A DNA stretch of 64,000 nucleotides from Desulfuromonadaceae bacterium (GCA_028687585.1 JAQTZV010000016.1:1-64000); one strand, 5' to 3'; positions 1 to 8,791 are shown, counted from the stretch's first letter. Numbers and translations: made by a program. Notes: a model not told the origin generated them from the sequence alone.

Positions 1-116
1 TCATACTCGTTCATGCGGAAGGCGAGATCGGTTTCGTTGTACCAGAGACCTTCGGCGTTCGCTTTGAAGCGGGATTCAAGGTCAGGGACCTGTTTGATGC
101 AGACAAGCAGTTTCAT
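1..116 (-). CDS. etfB: Electron transfer flavoprotein beta subunit, N-terminal part (cut by window edge)
   Basis: Only the first 38 residues are in the window. They begin MKLLVCIKQVPD and continue with a segment ending in LAFRMNEY, the usual opening of EtfB (FixA family). EtfB with EtfA forms a FAD/AMP heterodimer that takes electrons from acyl-CoA dehydrogenases. The start is an ATG at 114-116 with a GGAGG site just upstream. It lies 113 bp downstream of the membrane Fe-S oxidoreductase on the same strand, the usual partner that passes ETF electrons to menaquinone, so the two are probably co-transcribed. The rest of the gene, and probably etfA, lie outside the window. Confidence 0.9.
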   Translation of the reverse strand, partial: MKLLVCIKQVPDLESRFKANAEGLWYNETDLAFRMNEY

Positions 117-229
117 ACGTTACCTCCAAAATAATTTATCTTGAAAACAGATACCACGGAGACATTGAAACATGGAGAAAGCCAAAACAGATTTCAGGTT
201 TTCTCCGTGACTCCGTGGTGATATATATT

Positions 230-2215
230 TTACGCTCTGATCCGTTCAGCCACTATTTCAGCCAGATCCCTGACCTCCAACAGTCCTTCTGCGCCACCGG
301 TTTTGATGCCGTCTTCGAACATGGTAAGACAGAAGGGACAGTTTGATACCAGTAACGGTGCTCCGGTGTCTGTAGCCATCTTGATCCTGACTTCACTGAT
401 CTTGCTTCCCAGCTTTTCTTCGGCAATGATACGGCCGCCACCGGCGCTGCAACAGAAACTGTCGTAGCCGTTTTTGTCCATTTCGCTGATTGACCCGCCA
501 GCCTGGTTGAGAACAGCTCGCGGCTGTTCGATAATGTCCATATAGCGTCCAAGATAGCAGGAGTCATGGTAGGTATAGCGGAACGGTTCCGGTGTCAGCT
601 TGAGCCGGTTCGTGTCGAGCAGGGTGTTGATGTAGGTGCTGTAGTGCTCAACCGGAATATCCAAGCCGAGATCTTTGTAGTCACGTGCCAGCGTATTGAA
701 GCAGTGTGGGCAGGTGGTGACAATTCTTTTAACGTCGTACGCCTTGAACAGTTCGATATTTTCCGCCGCAGTCATCTGGTACAGGTACTCGTTTCCAAGT
801 TTCCTGACCGGCTCGCCGCAGCATTTTTCTTCTTTGCCGAGGATGCCGACTTTTATACCGGCGGCATTGCAGATGGTGATGAAGTTCCGGGCAATCGCCT
901 GATTACGGCGGTCAAAAGAGGCGTAGCAACCAACAAAATAGAGAATATCGACATCACTGTCCTGTTCCATGGTTTTAATGTCAAGTCCTTCCGCCCAGTC
1001 ACCCCGGGCAGCATAGGCAAGACCAAACGGATTGCCGTTGACTTCTATGTTGTTGACCGCCGTTTTTACTTCATCACCCGGAAAAGCACCTTCCATAAGT
1101 GTCAGATTGCGGCGCATTTCGAGGATCTTGTTGACATGTTCAATATTGGCCGGACAGATATCCTGGCAGGCACGGCAGGTGGTGCAGGACCAGAGGGCGT
1201 CCTGGCTGATGGTTTCTATCAGGTTACCGGTCGGGTTACCTTCGGCCAGTTCTCCTATCTGCTTGACGATTTTCATCGGCGAGAGCGGTTTATCGGTGGT
1301 GGCAGCCGGGCAGCGATCCTGACAGCGCTTGCAGGAGGTGCAGGCATCGGCGTCGAAGATGTCTTTCCAGGTCAGATCGGTGATGGCAGCAGCACCGAAC
1401 TGTTCGACGGTGTCGTCTTCCATGTTAATGGTTGCTATGGCGCCTTTCGGCTCAAATGGCGCGAGAAAGGCATTGGCGCTGGTGGTCATGATGTGGCGCA
1501 GTTTGGTGTAGGGAATTGCGCAGAAAAAACCGAGCACCAGGGCAAAGTGGAGCCACCAGAGGATCCTGTGAGATACAAGCAGGGTACCTGCGGTCATCGT
1601 AGTAAAGAGCTGTCCTGCGAGCAGACCGCCGGGTGAGAAAACCGCCAGATCCGGGTTCTGCTGCAGTTCGGTAGCGGCCATGCGGGCGCCTTCGATCAGG
1701 AACCCGGTAATAAGAATGGCAAAAAGCAGTTGCAGGACGATGTAGTCGTCTTTGACGATCTCCAATCCTTTCGGCTTGATGACGAACCGGCGAAAGAAGA
1801 GTCCGGCCAGCATGACAAGCGCAAGAATGCCGGCTGAGTCGAGGGCCAGGGAAAATGCCTTGTAGAAGTCACCCGAGAGAAGGTTTATCTGAAGTACAGG
1901 GGTGAAAAAGTCAGCCTGGACCATGACCAGCATCGTGCCGGCAAAGAGTATCAGAAAGCTCCAGAAAAAAATGGAATGGAATACTCCGCCGTCAGTGACC
2001 CGGTATATTTTTGACTGGCTGAACACTTCAGACAGCATGCGCTTGACCCGCTCGTCATAGCGATCAAAACGGTTCAGCGCTTTGCCCTGACGCCAGATCG
2101 GCAGACGCTGCCAAAAGCCACAGCCCATGACGCCGAAGGCGGCAAAGGCCAGAACATACATAGGAATGACAACGCCGTGGCCGATGTTCCAGTAAATTTG
2201 ACGGGTAACTTCCAC
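230..2215 (-). CDS. Membrane Fe-S oxidoreductase, EtfAB:(mena)quinone oxidoreductase type
   Basis: About 661 residues. The N-terminal third has several hydrophobic helices with spaced His residues, like the NarI/HdrE-type cytochrome b domain. Two ferredoxin-type clusters follow (CTSCKRCQDRCP and CTTCRACQDICP, about residues 290-355), then two CCG domains of the HdrD/GlpC kind (CCGEPVRKLG and CCSAGGGR). This layout is that of DUF224-family oxidoreductases that carry electrons from EtfAB to the quinone pool in beta-oxidising anaerobes. The adjacent etfB supports this role. A GTG at 2215 is preferred because AGAGGTG lies 5 bases upstream; an ATG at 2230 is possible but has no ribosome site and almost no leader below the promoter at 2252-2280. 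Confidence 0.88.
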   Translation of the reverse strand: MEVTRQIYWNIGHGVVIPMYVLAFAAFGVMGCGFWQRLPIWRQGKALNRFDRYDERVKRMLSEVFSQSKIYRVTDGGVFHSIFFWSFLILFAGTMLVMVQADFFTPVLQINLLSGDFYKAFSLALDSAGILALVMLAGLFFRRFVIKPKGLEIVKDDYIVLQLLFAILITGFLIEGARMAATELQQNPDLAVFSPGGLLAGQLFTTMTAGTLLVSHRILWWLHFALVLGFFCAIPYTKLRHIMTTSANAFLAPFEPKGAIATINMEDDTVEQFGAAAITDLTWKDIFDADACTSCKRCQDRCPAATTDKPLSPMKIVKQIGELAEGNPTGNLIETISQDALWSCTTCRACQDICPANIEHVNKILEMRRNLTLMEGAFPGDEVKTAVNNIEVNGNPFGLAYAARGDWAEGLDIKTMEQDSDVDILYFVGCYASFDRRNQAIARNFITICNAAGIKVGILGKEEKCCGEPVRKLGNEYLYQMTAAENIELFKAYDVKRIVTTCPHCFNTLARDYKDLGLDIPVEHYSTYINTLLDTNRLKLTPEPFRYTYHDSCYLGRYMDIIEQPRAVLNQAGGSISEMDKNGYDSFCCSAGGGRIIAEEKLGSKISEVRIKMATDTGAPLLVSNCPFCLTMFEDGIKTGGAEGLLEVRDLAEIVAERIRA

Positions 2216-2251
2216 AAATACACCTCTCATGACATAATTACTTTTGCGTCG

Positions 2252-2280
2252 TGTATAATGCTACTTAACGCACATGTCAA
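2252..2280 (-). promoter_or_regulatory. Sigma70-type promoter with operator-like element, Fe-S oxidoreductase/etf unit
   Basis: On the minus strand: TTGACA (2275-2280), a 17-base spacer, TATACA (2252-2257). The spacer starts TGTGCGTTAA, close to the TGTACGTAA found at the same place in the promoters of the thiolase operon and the icmF operon. The predicted transcript starts about 15-30 bases before the gene. Confidence 0.7.
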
Positions 2281-2299
2281 GTATTAAAAGTTTACGGCA

Positions 2300-3439
2300 T
2301 TATGAAAGCAGCAGCTTGGAAATAACAACGCGCTGCACTTCGTTGGTACCTTCGTAGATCTCGGTTATCTTGGCGTCACGATACATCCGCTCCACTTCGT
2401 AGTCGGCGATATACCCATATCCGCCATGAATCTGCATCGCTTCCTTGGTAACAAAGGTTGCGGTTTCAGAAGCGTGCATTTTGCACATAGCCGATTCCAT
2501 GGTGTAGCTTTTCTTGGCATCTTTGAGGCAGGCCGCCCGGTAAGTAAGAAGCTTGCTGGTTTCAATGCTCGTCCACATATCAGCCAGCTTGAACTGGATT
2601 GCCTGAAATTCACAGATAGCCTGATCAAACTGTTTCCGTTCCTTTGAGTAGGCGAGTGCCCGCTCAAAAGCGCCCTCAGCGATGCCAAGAGCCTGGGAGG
2701 CGATGCCGATACGGCCTCCGTTCAAGGTATCCATGGCTACATTGAACCCCTTACCTTCTACGCCCAGCAGGTTTTCAGCCGGTATGCGCAGGTTGTCCAG
2801 AGCAAATGCGGTGGTGTAACTGCCGCGAATGCCCATTTTGTTTTCGTTTTTAAGGATAGTGACGCCGGGTGATTGCAAATCGACAATAAAGGCACTGATC
2901 CCTTTGTGCTTGAGAGAACGGTCATGGGAGGCGAACAGAACCGCCGTACCGAGATAGCCGCCGTTGGTGATGAAGGTTTTGCCGCCATTAACCACATATT
3001 CATCACCTTCTCGCTTGTACATGGTCATGGTGCCGCCGGCATCACTGCCGGCATTCGGTTCGGTCAGCATAAAACAGCCGATTTTTTCACCGCTGTTGAG
3101 CGCCGGCAGCCATTTCTTTTTCTGTTCTTCGGTGCCAAAGGTATAGATAGGGCCACTGCAGAGGGAGGTATGAGCTGAGATCAACACACCACTGGAGCCA
3201 CACGCCTTGGAAACCTCTTCTACGACGATTGCATACGAAAGCATATCAAGCCCTGCCCCGCCGTATTCCTCGGGAAGATAGCTGCCGAGAAAACCCATTT
3301 CGCCCATCTTGGTAACAAGCGCATCGGGAATCATATGCTCTTCGTCAATTTTCATGGCAATCGGCTTGATTTCCTTCTCGACGAAGTCACGTACCGCAGA
3401 TTGCAATACTTTGTGGTCCTGGCTCAGTTCAAAATCCAT
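2300..3439 (-). CDS. Acyl-CoA dehydrogenase, short-chain (butyryl-CoA type)
   Basis: 379 residues, the normal length for the family. It oxidises an acyl-CoA to the 2-enoyl-CoA with FAD and hands electrons to EtfAB. Visible hallmarks are MLTEPNAGSDAGG (FAD/substrate contact), the GGYGYIADYEVERMYRDAK region, and IYEGTNEVQR near the C-terminus, where Glu363 matches the catalytic base of short-chain dehydrogenases. The GGAGGGG site before the ATG is strong. It is the last gene of the operon thiolase - 3-hydroxyacyl-CoA dehydrogenase - crotonase - this gene, which together make a butyrate/butyryl-CoA oxidation module. Exact chain-length preference cannot be read from sequence. Confidence 0.93.
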   Translation of the reverse strand: MDFELSQDHKVLQSAVRDFVEKEIKPIAMKIDEEHMIPDALVTKMGEMGFLGSYLPEEYGGAGLDMLSYAIVVEEVSKACGSSGVLISAHTSLCSGPIYTFGTEEQKKKWLPALNSGEKIGCFMLTEPNAGSDAGGTMTMYKREGDEYVVNGGKTFITNGGYLGTAVLFASHDRSLKHKGISAFIVDLQSPGVTILKNENKMGIRGSYTTAFALDNLRIPAENLLGVEGKGFNVAMDTLNGGRIGIASQALGIAEGAFERALAYSKERKQFDQAICEFQAIQFKLADMWTSIETSKLLTYRAACLKDAKKSYTMESAMCKMHASETATFVTKEAMQIHGGYGYIADYEVERMYRDAKITEIYEGTNEVQRVVISKLLLS

Positions 3440-3462
3440 GTCTGTTCCCCTCCGAAATGTAT

Positions 3463-4245
3463 TTATTTGCCGTTAAATTGTGCGCCGCGCTTTTCGAGAA
3501 ACGCTCCCATCCCCTCGCTCTGGTCGTCTGTGGCAAATAGAACACCAAACAGGGAGGCCTCATAGCGGAAGCCATCCTCTTTTGTCATATTCATACCGTT
3601 GATTACGGCATCCTTGGCATACGCCACACCCAGAGGGCTTTTACCGGTAATTTCCCGCGCAGTGCCGAGCGCCTTTGGCAGCAAATCTTCTGGTGCGAAA
3701 ACTTCGTTGACGATACCCCATTCAAGCGCCTTTGCAGCAGTGATAATACGGCCGGAAAAGATAAGCTCATTAGCCCTGTTTGGACCGACCAAGCGAGGAA
3801 GGTTCTGGGTGCCGCCAAAACCGGGGATAACGCCGAGACCAACTTCGGGAAAACCGAATTTGGCTTTTTCGGAAGCATAGATAAAATCACAGGCCAGCGC
3901 TAATTCCAAACCGCCCCCGAGCGCAAAACCGTTAACAGCGGCGATGACCGGTTTGCGCATTTTTCGCATCAGCAGCATAAGGCGCTGCCCTTTCCGGGCA
4001 AAGTCATGCGCTTCAAATGCAGATAATTCTGACATCTCCTTAATATCAGCCCCCGCAACAAAAGCCTTTTCACCCGCGCCGGTCATAACTACCGCCTTGA
4101 CTGAAGCATCAAGATCAAGTTCATACAGTGCACATTCCAGCTCTTGTACGACCTCACTATTAAGCGCGTTCAGCACCTGAGGGCGATTAATAGTCAGGGT
4201 CGCAATTCCCTCGTGTGTTTCAATCAGCAGATTTTTGAATTCCAT
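3463..4245 (-). CDS. Enoyl-CoA hydratase (crotonase)
   Basis: 260 residues, typical crotonase size. It hydrates crotonyl-CoA to (S)-3-hydroxybutyryl-CoA. The oxyanion-hole segment AGADIKEM, the GGGLELALACDF segment with the first catalytic Glu, and GFPEVGLGVIPGFGGTQNLPRLVG with the second catalytic Glu are all present. The start ATG has AGGAGG upstream. It lies 9 bp downstream of the 3-hydroxyacyl-CoA dehydrogenase and 23 bp upstream of the acyl-CoA dehydrogenase on the same strand, consistent with one transcript. Confidence 0.93.
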   Translation of the reverse strand: MEFKNLLIETHEGIATLTINRPQVLNALNSEVVQELECALYELDLDASVKAVVMTGAGEKAFVAGADIKEMSELSAFEAHDFARKGQRLMLLMRKMRKPVIAAVNGFALGGGLELALACDFIYASEKAKFGFPEVGLGVIPGFGGTQNLPRLVGPNRANELIFSGRIITAAKALEWGIVNEVFAPEDLLPKALGTAREITGKSPLGVAYAKDAVINGMNMTKEDGFRYEASLFGVLFATDDQSEGMGAFLEKRGAQFNGK

Positions 4246-4254
4246 ATTCCCTCC

Positions 4255-5100
4255 TTAATAAGTATAAAAACCACGTCCCGATTTTCGCCCCATGTATCCT
4301 GCGTTGACCATCTTGACAAGCAGTGGACAGGGGCGATATTTGGGATCTTTGAAACCGTCATACAGAACATTGGCTATGGCGAGCACCGTATCCAGGCCGA
4401 TAAAATCAGCCAGAGTCAGCGGCCCCATAGGCTGATTGGTGCCGAGTTTCATCCCTTTGTCAATATCTTCGGCGGATGCAATTCCTTCGTAAAGAGCAAA
4501 CGCAGCCTCGTTGATCATCGGAATAAGTATCCGGTTGACGATGAAACCGGGATAATCCTGTGATACCGCCATCTCTTTTTCAAGTTTTGCAACCAGTCCC
4601 GAGGTAAGAGTAAAAGTTTCACTACTGGTAGCGTGGCCGCGTATAATTTCGACCAGTTTCATCACCGGCACCGGATTCATGAAATGCATGCCGATTACCT
4701 TGTCGGGACGACCGGTAACTGACGCAATCTTCGTTATCGGAATAGAGGAGGTATTTGAGGCCAGGATTGATCCGGTCTTAACGATCCCATCAAGCTTCCG
4801 GAAAATTTCCAGCTTCAGCGGTTCATGTTCGGTTACCGCTTCAACGGCAAAATCGACATTTGCCAGGCCGTTCATGTCCTGCGTGACCGTGATACGGCCA
4901 AGTGTTTCACCGACCAGTGACTCCGGCAATGCCCCTTTTTTCGCCTGCCGTTCGAGGTTCTGCTGTATTGTGGCAAGCGCCCTGTCTAATTGTACCTGGG
5001 CGATGTCGAACATTACTACCTGATAGCCGTGTTGAGCAAAAACATGGGCGATACCGTTGCCCATCTGTCCAGCGCCGAGAACTCCGATTGACTTGATCAT
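4255..5100 (-). CDS. hbd: 3-hydroxybutyryl-CoA dehydrogenase
   Basis: 281 residues from the ATG at 5100. The N-terminus has the dinucleotide-binding motif GVLGAGQMGNGIAHVFAQHG; then come SNTSSIPITKIA, GMHFMNPVPVMKLVEII with the catalytic His, and PGFIVNRILIPMINEA, all standard for the family. It interconverts acetoacetyl-CoA and (S)-3-hydroxybutyryl-CoA with NAD(P)H. The start was placed at MIKSIGVLG because GGGAGGGG precedes it; a start 18 codons earlier would run into the thiolase gene and lacks such a site. A 40-bp gap then separates it from the thiolase stop. Confidence 0.93.
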   Translation of the reverse strand: MIKSIGVLGAGQMGNGIAHVFAQHGYQVVMFDIAQVQLDRALATIQQNLERQAKKGALPESLVGETLGRITVTQDMNGLANVDFAVEAVTEHEPLKLEIFRKLDGIVKTGSILASNTSSIPITKIASVTGRPDKVIGMHFMNPVPVMKLVEIIRGHATSSETFTLTSGLVAKLEKEMAVSQDYPGFIVNRILIPMINEAAFALYEGIASAEDIDKGMKLGTNQPMGPLTLADFIGLDTVLAIANVLYDGFKDPKYRPCPLLVKMVNAGYMGRKSGRGFYTY

Positions 5101-5140
5101 TTTTCCCCTCCCGTAGCCCTGATAAACAGGATAAATGTTG

Positions 5141-6316
5141 TTAAACTCTTTCAAAAATAACCGCTACCGCTTCGCCGCCGCCGATACAGAGGGTGGCAAG
5201 GCCGTAGCGCAATTGACGCCGATGCAACTCACGTATGATTGTCGCCGCCAGACGGCCCCCACTCGCTCCCAGTGGGTGACCGAGAGAACATGCACCGCCA
5301 TTGACGTTTACCTTATCAATCGGGATATTCAAACTTTTGATAGCCAGCAGCGGCACCGAGGCAAAAGCCTCGTTGATTTCAAAGAGATCAATATCGCCAA
5401 GAGAAAGTCCCGCTCTTGCACAGACAATCTCAATGGCGCTCACCGGAGCATCAGGGAAATAATCCGGATGACGACTTGCCGTAGCAGAAGCAACCATGCG
5501 GGCTTTTGCCTTGAGTCCGTATTTATTGAGGCCAGCCTCGTTGGTCAGTATCCCTAACGCTGCTCCATCATTGATAGTCGATGCATTTCCTGCCGTGATC
5601 GTGCCATCCTTCCTGAACGCCGGCCTCAGTTGTCCGAACTTACTGACATCTCCCTTGAACGGCTCTTCATCCTGATCAAGAATTTCGTCACCTTTTTTCC
5701 CCTTTTTGACAACGGAAACTAGCTCGTCGGCAAAAACACCGCCTTTGACAGCAGCCTGGGAACGTTCATACGAGCGTACCGCAAAATCGTCCTGCTCCGC
5801 ACGGGTCAGTCCGGCGCGTTCGACACTATCTTCACCGATTTCACCCATATGGCGTCCCGTATAGGGATCCTGCAATCCATCGTAAATCAGAAGATCAAGA
5901 AGTGAACCATGCCCCATGCGATAGCCGTTTCGACCTTTTGTAAGCATATAGGGCGCCAGACTCATATTCTCCATGCCACCGGCGATGACCACCTCGGATT
6001 CACCAAGCCGAATACTGTCACTGGCAAGCATGAACGCCTTTAGGCCGCTCCCACAGACTTTATTGATGGTTAAGGCGTGAGTGGAGTCGGGCAGACCCGC
6101 CGCGCGCATTGCCTGACGTGCCGGCGCCTGACCGCAACCGCTGGAAAGCACCTGACCGATAATAACTTCAGAAACAGCCTCGGCCGGCAGACCGGTTTTT
6201 TCCAACAGACTTTTAATAACAGTAGCCGCGAGTTGTGGTGCCTCAATATCTGACAAAATTCCGCCAAATGAGCCAAATGGCGTTCGTAACGCTTCTACTA
6301 CATACACATCATCCAT
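5141..6316 (-). CDS. Acetyl-CoA C-acetyltransferase (thiolase)
   Basis: 391 residues, the standard biosynthetic/degradative thiolase length. The nucleophilic Cys is in NKVCGSGLKA (about residue 88), the NEAFA motif is intact, the His motif is GGACSLGHPLGASGGR, and the second Cys is in CIGGGEAVA near the C-terminus. It reversibly makes acetoacetyl-CoA from two acetyl-CoA, serving both beta-oxidation and PHB synthesis. It is the first gene of the four-gene operon, with a GAGGAG site and a strong promoter at 6347-6375. Confidence 0.94.
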   Translation of the reverse strand: MDDVYVVEALRTPFGSFGGILSDIEAPQLAATVIKSLLEKTGLPAEAVSEVIIGQVLSSGCGQAPARQAMRAAGLPDSTHALTINKVCGSGLKAFMLASDSIRLGESEVVIAGGMENMSLAPYMLTKGRNGYRMGHGSLLDLLIYDGLQDPYTGRHMGEIGEDSVERAGLTRAEQDDFAVRSYERSQAAVKGGVFADELVSVVKKGKKGDEILDQDEEPFKGDVSKFGQLRPAFRKDGTITAGNASTINDGAALGILTNEAGLNKYGLKAKARMVASATASRHPDYFPDAPVSAIEIVCARAGLSLGDIDLFEINEAFASVPLLAIKSLNIPIDKVNVNGGACSLGHPLGASGGRLAATIIRELHRRQLRYGLATLCIGGGEAVAVIFERV

Positions 6317-6346
6317 AAGAAACTCCTCTTCCTGAAAATTGACTGA

Positions 6347-6379
6347 AGTATAATTTCAGTTTACGTACATGTCAAGCAT
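6347..6379 (-). promoter_or_regulatory. Promoter and operator-like element of the beta-oxidation operon
   Basis: On the minus strand: TTGACA (6370-6375), 17-base spacer, TATACT (6347-6352), a near-consensus sigma70 promoter. The 20 bases GTTTACGTACATGTCAAGCA on the plus strand here recur exactly at 26922-26941 over the icmF promoter. The core reads as an imperfect 16-base inverted repeat (TTTACGTA/CATGTCAA) covering the -35 box, the position expected for a repressor site. Confidence 0.75.
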
Positions 6380-6546
6380 TTGTAAAACAACTTTATACAA
6401 TTTTGGATAGATATTCGAATTCAGCTGCACATATTCTCCTGCTATCTACGACAATAAATATTATCACGCAAACGAGCACCACAATACCAAATAATTATTT
6501 TACATGCAGACAACAAAATATTCCATAAATAGTTATTTTTTTATTC

Positions 6547-6584
6547 TTGACAATGTATTTATTTTTTGTTTAAATATTGTTTAT
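6547..6584 (+). promoter_or_regulatory. Promoter of phasin gene 1 with TTTTGTTTA motif
   Basis: TTGACA at 6547-6552, then a 17-18 base AT-rich spacer and a weak -10 (TTAAAT/TAAATA, about 6570-6576). TTTTGTTTA (6564-6572) and ATTGTTTATTA just after it recur in the promoter of the second phasin and, inverted, upstream of phaE. This suggests a shared PHB-granule regulator. Confidence 0.55.
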
Positions 6585-6639
6585 TACTCGATGCGTTAGT
6601 TATTAACGCATGAAAAAGCCCAAAAGAGGAGACAGAGAC

Positions 6640-7167
6640 ATGCCAAAACAAAATGTTGCCCAGGAAATTCTAGATTTCAACAAAAAAACAGTAAAAGAAA
6701 GCTTTGAAGCTCTCAGCACAATATCAAACCAGGCCGCCAAGACAGCAAACCAGATCCTTGAAGCGACTGCAAATGTCCCTGAAGAGGGGAAAAAAATTGT
6801 TGATCTTTTCTTCAAAGAAAATGAGAAGGGACTCTCCAATCAGAAAAAATTTATTGAAACCGGACTTGAAATCGATTGGACCAGCCCGAATGCTTCAGTT
6901 AAGGGCCTTGAGGCGATTGAAAGCCTCTACAACAGTGCTTTCAATCAGGTAGATGCCTTACAAAAGGAAACCAGCGAATTGCTCAAGAAAGCAACAGAGC
7001 AACTCCCTAAAGAGGCAAAACCTGTAGTCGATTTCTGGAACGGAACACTTAACAGTAACTACCAGGGCTTCCAGAATCTGGTAACCCAGAACTTTACACT
7101 GGCCCGTAAAGTCATGGGCGAATTAGCCGCCGAGGCACCAAAGGCCGAAAAGAAAGCTTCAAAATAA
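6640..7167 (+). CDS. Phasin family protein 1 (PHB granule-associated)
   Basis: 175 residues from the ATG at 6640, chosen because GAGGAGAC lies 7-8 bases upstream; an ATG ten codons earlier lacks a site. The protein is helical and Lys/Ala/Gln-rich, with phasin-like segments such as FNKKTVKESFEALSTISNQAAKTANQILE and a C-terminal LPKEAKPVVDFWNGTLNSNYQGFQNLV. Phasins coat polyhydroxybutyrate granules and control their size. The protein at 20158-20685 is a paralogue of the same length, with the same order of motifs. Both sit beside the PHB synthase cluster. Confidence 0.85.
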   Translation: MPKQNVAQEILDFNKKTVKESFEALSTISNQAAKTANQILEATANVPEEGKKIVDLFFKENEKGLSNQKKFIETGLEIDWTSPNASVKGLEAIESLYNSAFNQVDALQKETSELLKKATEQLPKEAKPVVDFWNGTLNSNYQGFQNLVTQNFTLARKVMGELAAEAPKAEKKASK

Positions 7168-7212
7168 GGTAAAACAATTTGTTTTTTTAAACAACTTTTT
7201 CATGAATAAAAC

Positions 7213-7280
7213 ATGGCAGCACCGCGATTCCTGATGATAACAGCATCTTTGGGAACAGATGGGCTGCCATTGTTTTTTTA
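7213..7280 (+). terminator. Structured terminator after phasin 1
   Basis: ATGGCAGC (7213-7220) pairs perfectly with GCTGCCAT (7263-7270), followed by a T-rich run (TTGTTTTTTTA). The 42-base loop carries its own CATCT/AGATG hairpin. This is larger than a simple terminator and may be a stable 3' UTR structure. Confidence 0.6.
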
Positions 7281-7382
7281 TAAGAAAACATTATTTTGAA
7301 AACAAGAAAATGATGCTTTACTACTGCGAGACGAGTTGCTAATATCCGTTAAAATTCATTATATTTTAGGGAGGAGACAACT

Positions 7383-7868
7383 ATGAAAACGGTCAAAGAC
7401 GTACAACAGACGAAAGAAGAAGCAGGTATTATTTCTATTGCTCCACATGCAACGGTGCTTGCGGCAATTACTCTCATGGCAGAAAAGAATGTCGGAGCGC
7501 TCCCGGTTATGGATGGAGAAACTCTGGTAGGCATACTCTCCGAACGCGATTACGCTCGAAAAGTGTTGTTAATGGGCAGATCGTCCAGCGAGACGCTTGT
7601 CAGGGATATCATGACCGATAAAGTTATAACAGTAACACTTAATAGCACCACCAAAGAGTGCATTGATCTTATGACGGAAAAGCAGTTGCGTCATCTGCCG
7701 ATAGTTGAGAATGGACGTGTAACCGGAGTAGTTTCAATCGGTGATGTGGTGAAGCTCATTATCTCTGAGCAAACTATCAAAATAAATACTCTTCAATCCA
7801 TACTTAATGATGTCCAGTCTGATAAGAATCTCAGGAATCTCCTGCACAGAGAATTAGATAAGATTTAA
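7383..7868 (+). CDS. Two-CBS-domain protein
   Basis: 161 residues made of a CBS pair: the first repeat covers about residues 12-66 (VLAAITLMAEKNVGALPVMDGETLVGILSERD) and the second about 77-130 (ECIDLMTEKQLRHLPIVENGRVTGVVSIGDVVK). CBS pairs bind adenine nucleotides and usually modulate a partner; here no other domain is attached. GGGAGGAG precedes the ATG. It lies between a phasin gene and the PHB reductase operon, but a role in PHB metabolism is only suggested by location. Confidence 0.85.
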   Translation: MKTVKDVQQTKEEAGIISIAPHATVLAAITLMAEKNVGALPVMDGETLVGILSERDYARKVLLMGRSSSETLVRDIMTDKVITVTLNSTTKECIDLMTEKQLRHLPIVENGRVTGVVSIGDVVKLIISEQTIKINTLQSILNDVQSDKNLRNLLHRELDKI

Positions 7869-7884
7869 TTTCTATTTTACACAC

Positions 7885-7921
7885 AAAAAGCCCTGTATAT
7901 TACCAAACAGGGCTTTTTGTG
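7885..7921. terminator. Bidirectional terminator between CBS gene and reductase operon
   Basis: AAAAAGCCCTGT (about 7886-7897) pairs with ACAGGGCTTTTT (about 7908-7919), with A and T tracts on both sides. It can end the CBS transcript and the convergent minus-strand operon. Confidence 0.85.
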
Positions 7922-7954
7922 TTTTAGAATGTTCCGTGTGTCAAAAAAATGCGC

Positions 7955-8791
7955 TTACATGTCCATGCCGCCGTTCACGCCCCAGACCTGCCCCGTAATA
8001 TAGGAAGAAGAGTCGGCGGCAAGAAAGTGTACGACACGCGCAACCTCTTCCGGCTTACCGAGTCGACCGAGCGGTATCTGGGCCAGGATCTTCTCTAATA
8101 CCTTTTCAGGTATATGCTCAAGCATTTCCGTGGCGATGAATCCCGGCGTAACGGTGTTGATAGTGAGGCCGACACCGTTGGGGTCGGCAAGCTTTCCCGA
8201 ACGGCCCATAAGTAACGCAGCTTCCCGTGCGATCGTCTTGGTCAAACCGAACAGCCCCGACTTTGACGCGGCGTAGTTAGCCTGGCCGATATTACCCATC
8301 TCGCCGATGACACTCGAGACGTTTACGATGCGTCCACTGCCGCGCTCGGCCATATGACGCAAGGCAGCCTGGGAGAGGAAAAAAGGAGCAGACAGGTTTA
8401 CATTGAGTACTTTAAACCAGTCTTCCTCCGACAGTTTGAGCACGGTCTTGTCAATGGTAATGCCGGCATTGTTAACGAGGATGTCGAGACGGCCATGCAT
8501 CGCGATCACCCCTTCAATGCCAAGGTGGCAACGCTCCGGCACTTCCAGATTACCCTTGTGAATGCTGACCTTCGTTGAGTACGTCTCTACAAAAGAGTCG
8601 CGAAATTCTTCCGCCATCTTGTCATTGCCTGCATAGCCTGCAGCAATCACGGCGCCCTGACTGGCAAGGCTTCGACAGATCGCCGCGCCGATTCCCCTGG
8701 TGCCTCCCGTAACGAATGCCACGCGGCCCTCCAGCTTGTTGCCGATTCGTTTTGAAACGTTGTCGTTTTGCGTAATATCCAAAACTCCCAT
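7955..8791 (-). CDS. Short-chain dehydrogenase, 3-oxoacyl/acetoacetyl-CoA reductase-like
   Basis: 278 residues. A Rossmann motif TGGTRGIG near residue 30, NNAG, the catalytic Ser in NVSSVIGEMG, and YAASK give a complete classical SDR active site; the C-terminus VWGVNGGMDM is FabG/PhaB-like. It has an extra 22 or so residues before the Rossmann fold compared with the other SDRs here. The likely reaction is NAD(P)H reduction of a 3-oxoacyl-CoA or -ACP to the (R)-3-hydroxy form. It is the last gene of the carboxylase - PhaB-like - thiolase-like - SDR operon. AGGAGG precedes the ATG. Confidence 0.8.
   Translation of the reverse strand: MGVLDITQNDNVSKRIGNKLEGRVAFVTGGTRGIGAAICRSLASQGAVIAAGYAGNDKMAEEFRDSFVETYSTKVSIHKGNLEVPERCHLGIEGVIAMHGRLDILVNNAGITIDKTVLKLSEEDWFKVLNVNLSAPFFLSQAALRHMAERGSGRIVNVSSVIGEMGNIGQANYAASKSGLFGLTKTIAREAALLMGRSGKLADPNGVGLTINTVTPGFIATEMLEHIPEKVLEKILAQIPLGRLGKPEEVARVVHFLAADSSSYITGQVWGVNGGMDM

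Noticed and set aside
566..1636. Long open frame (356 codons) on the plus strand opposite the Fe-S oxidoreductase
   Set aside because: It is antisense to a protein with clear Fe-S and CCG motifs; its translation shows no family features.
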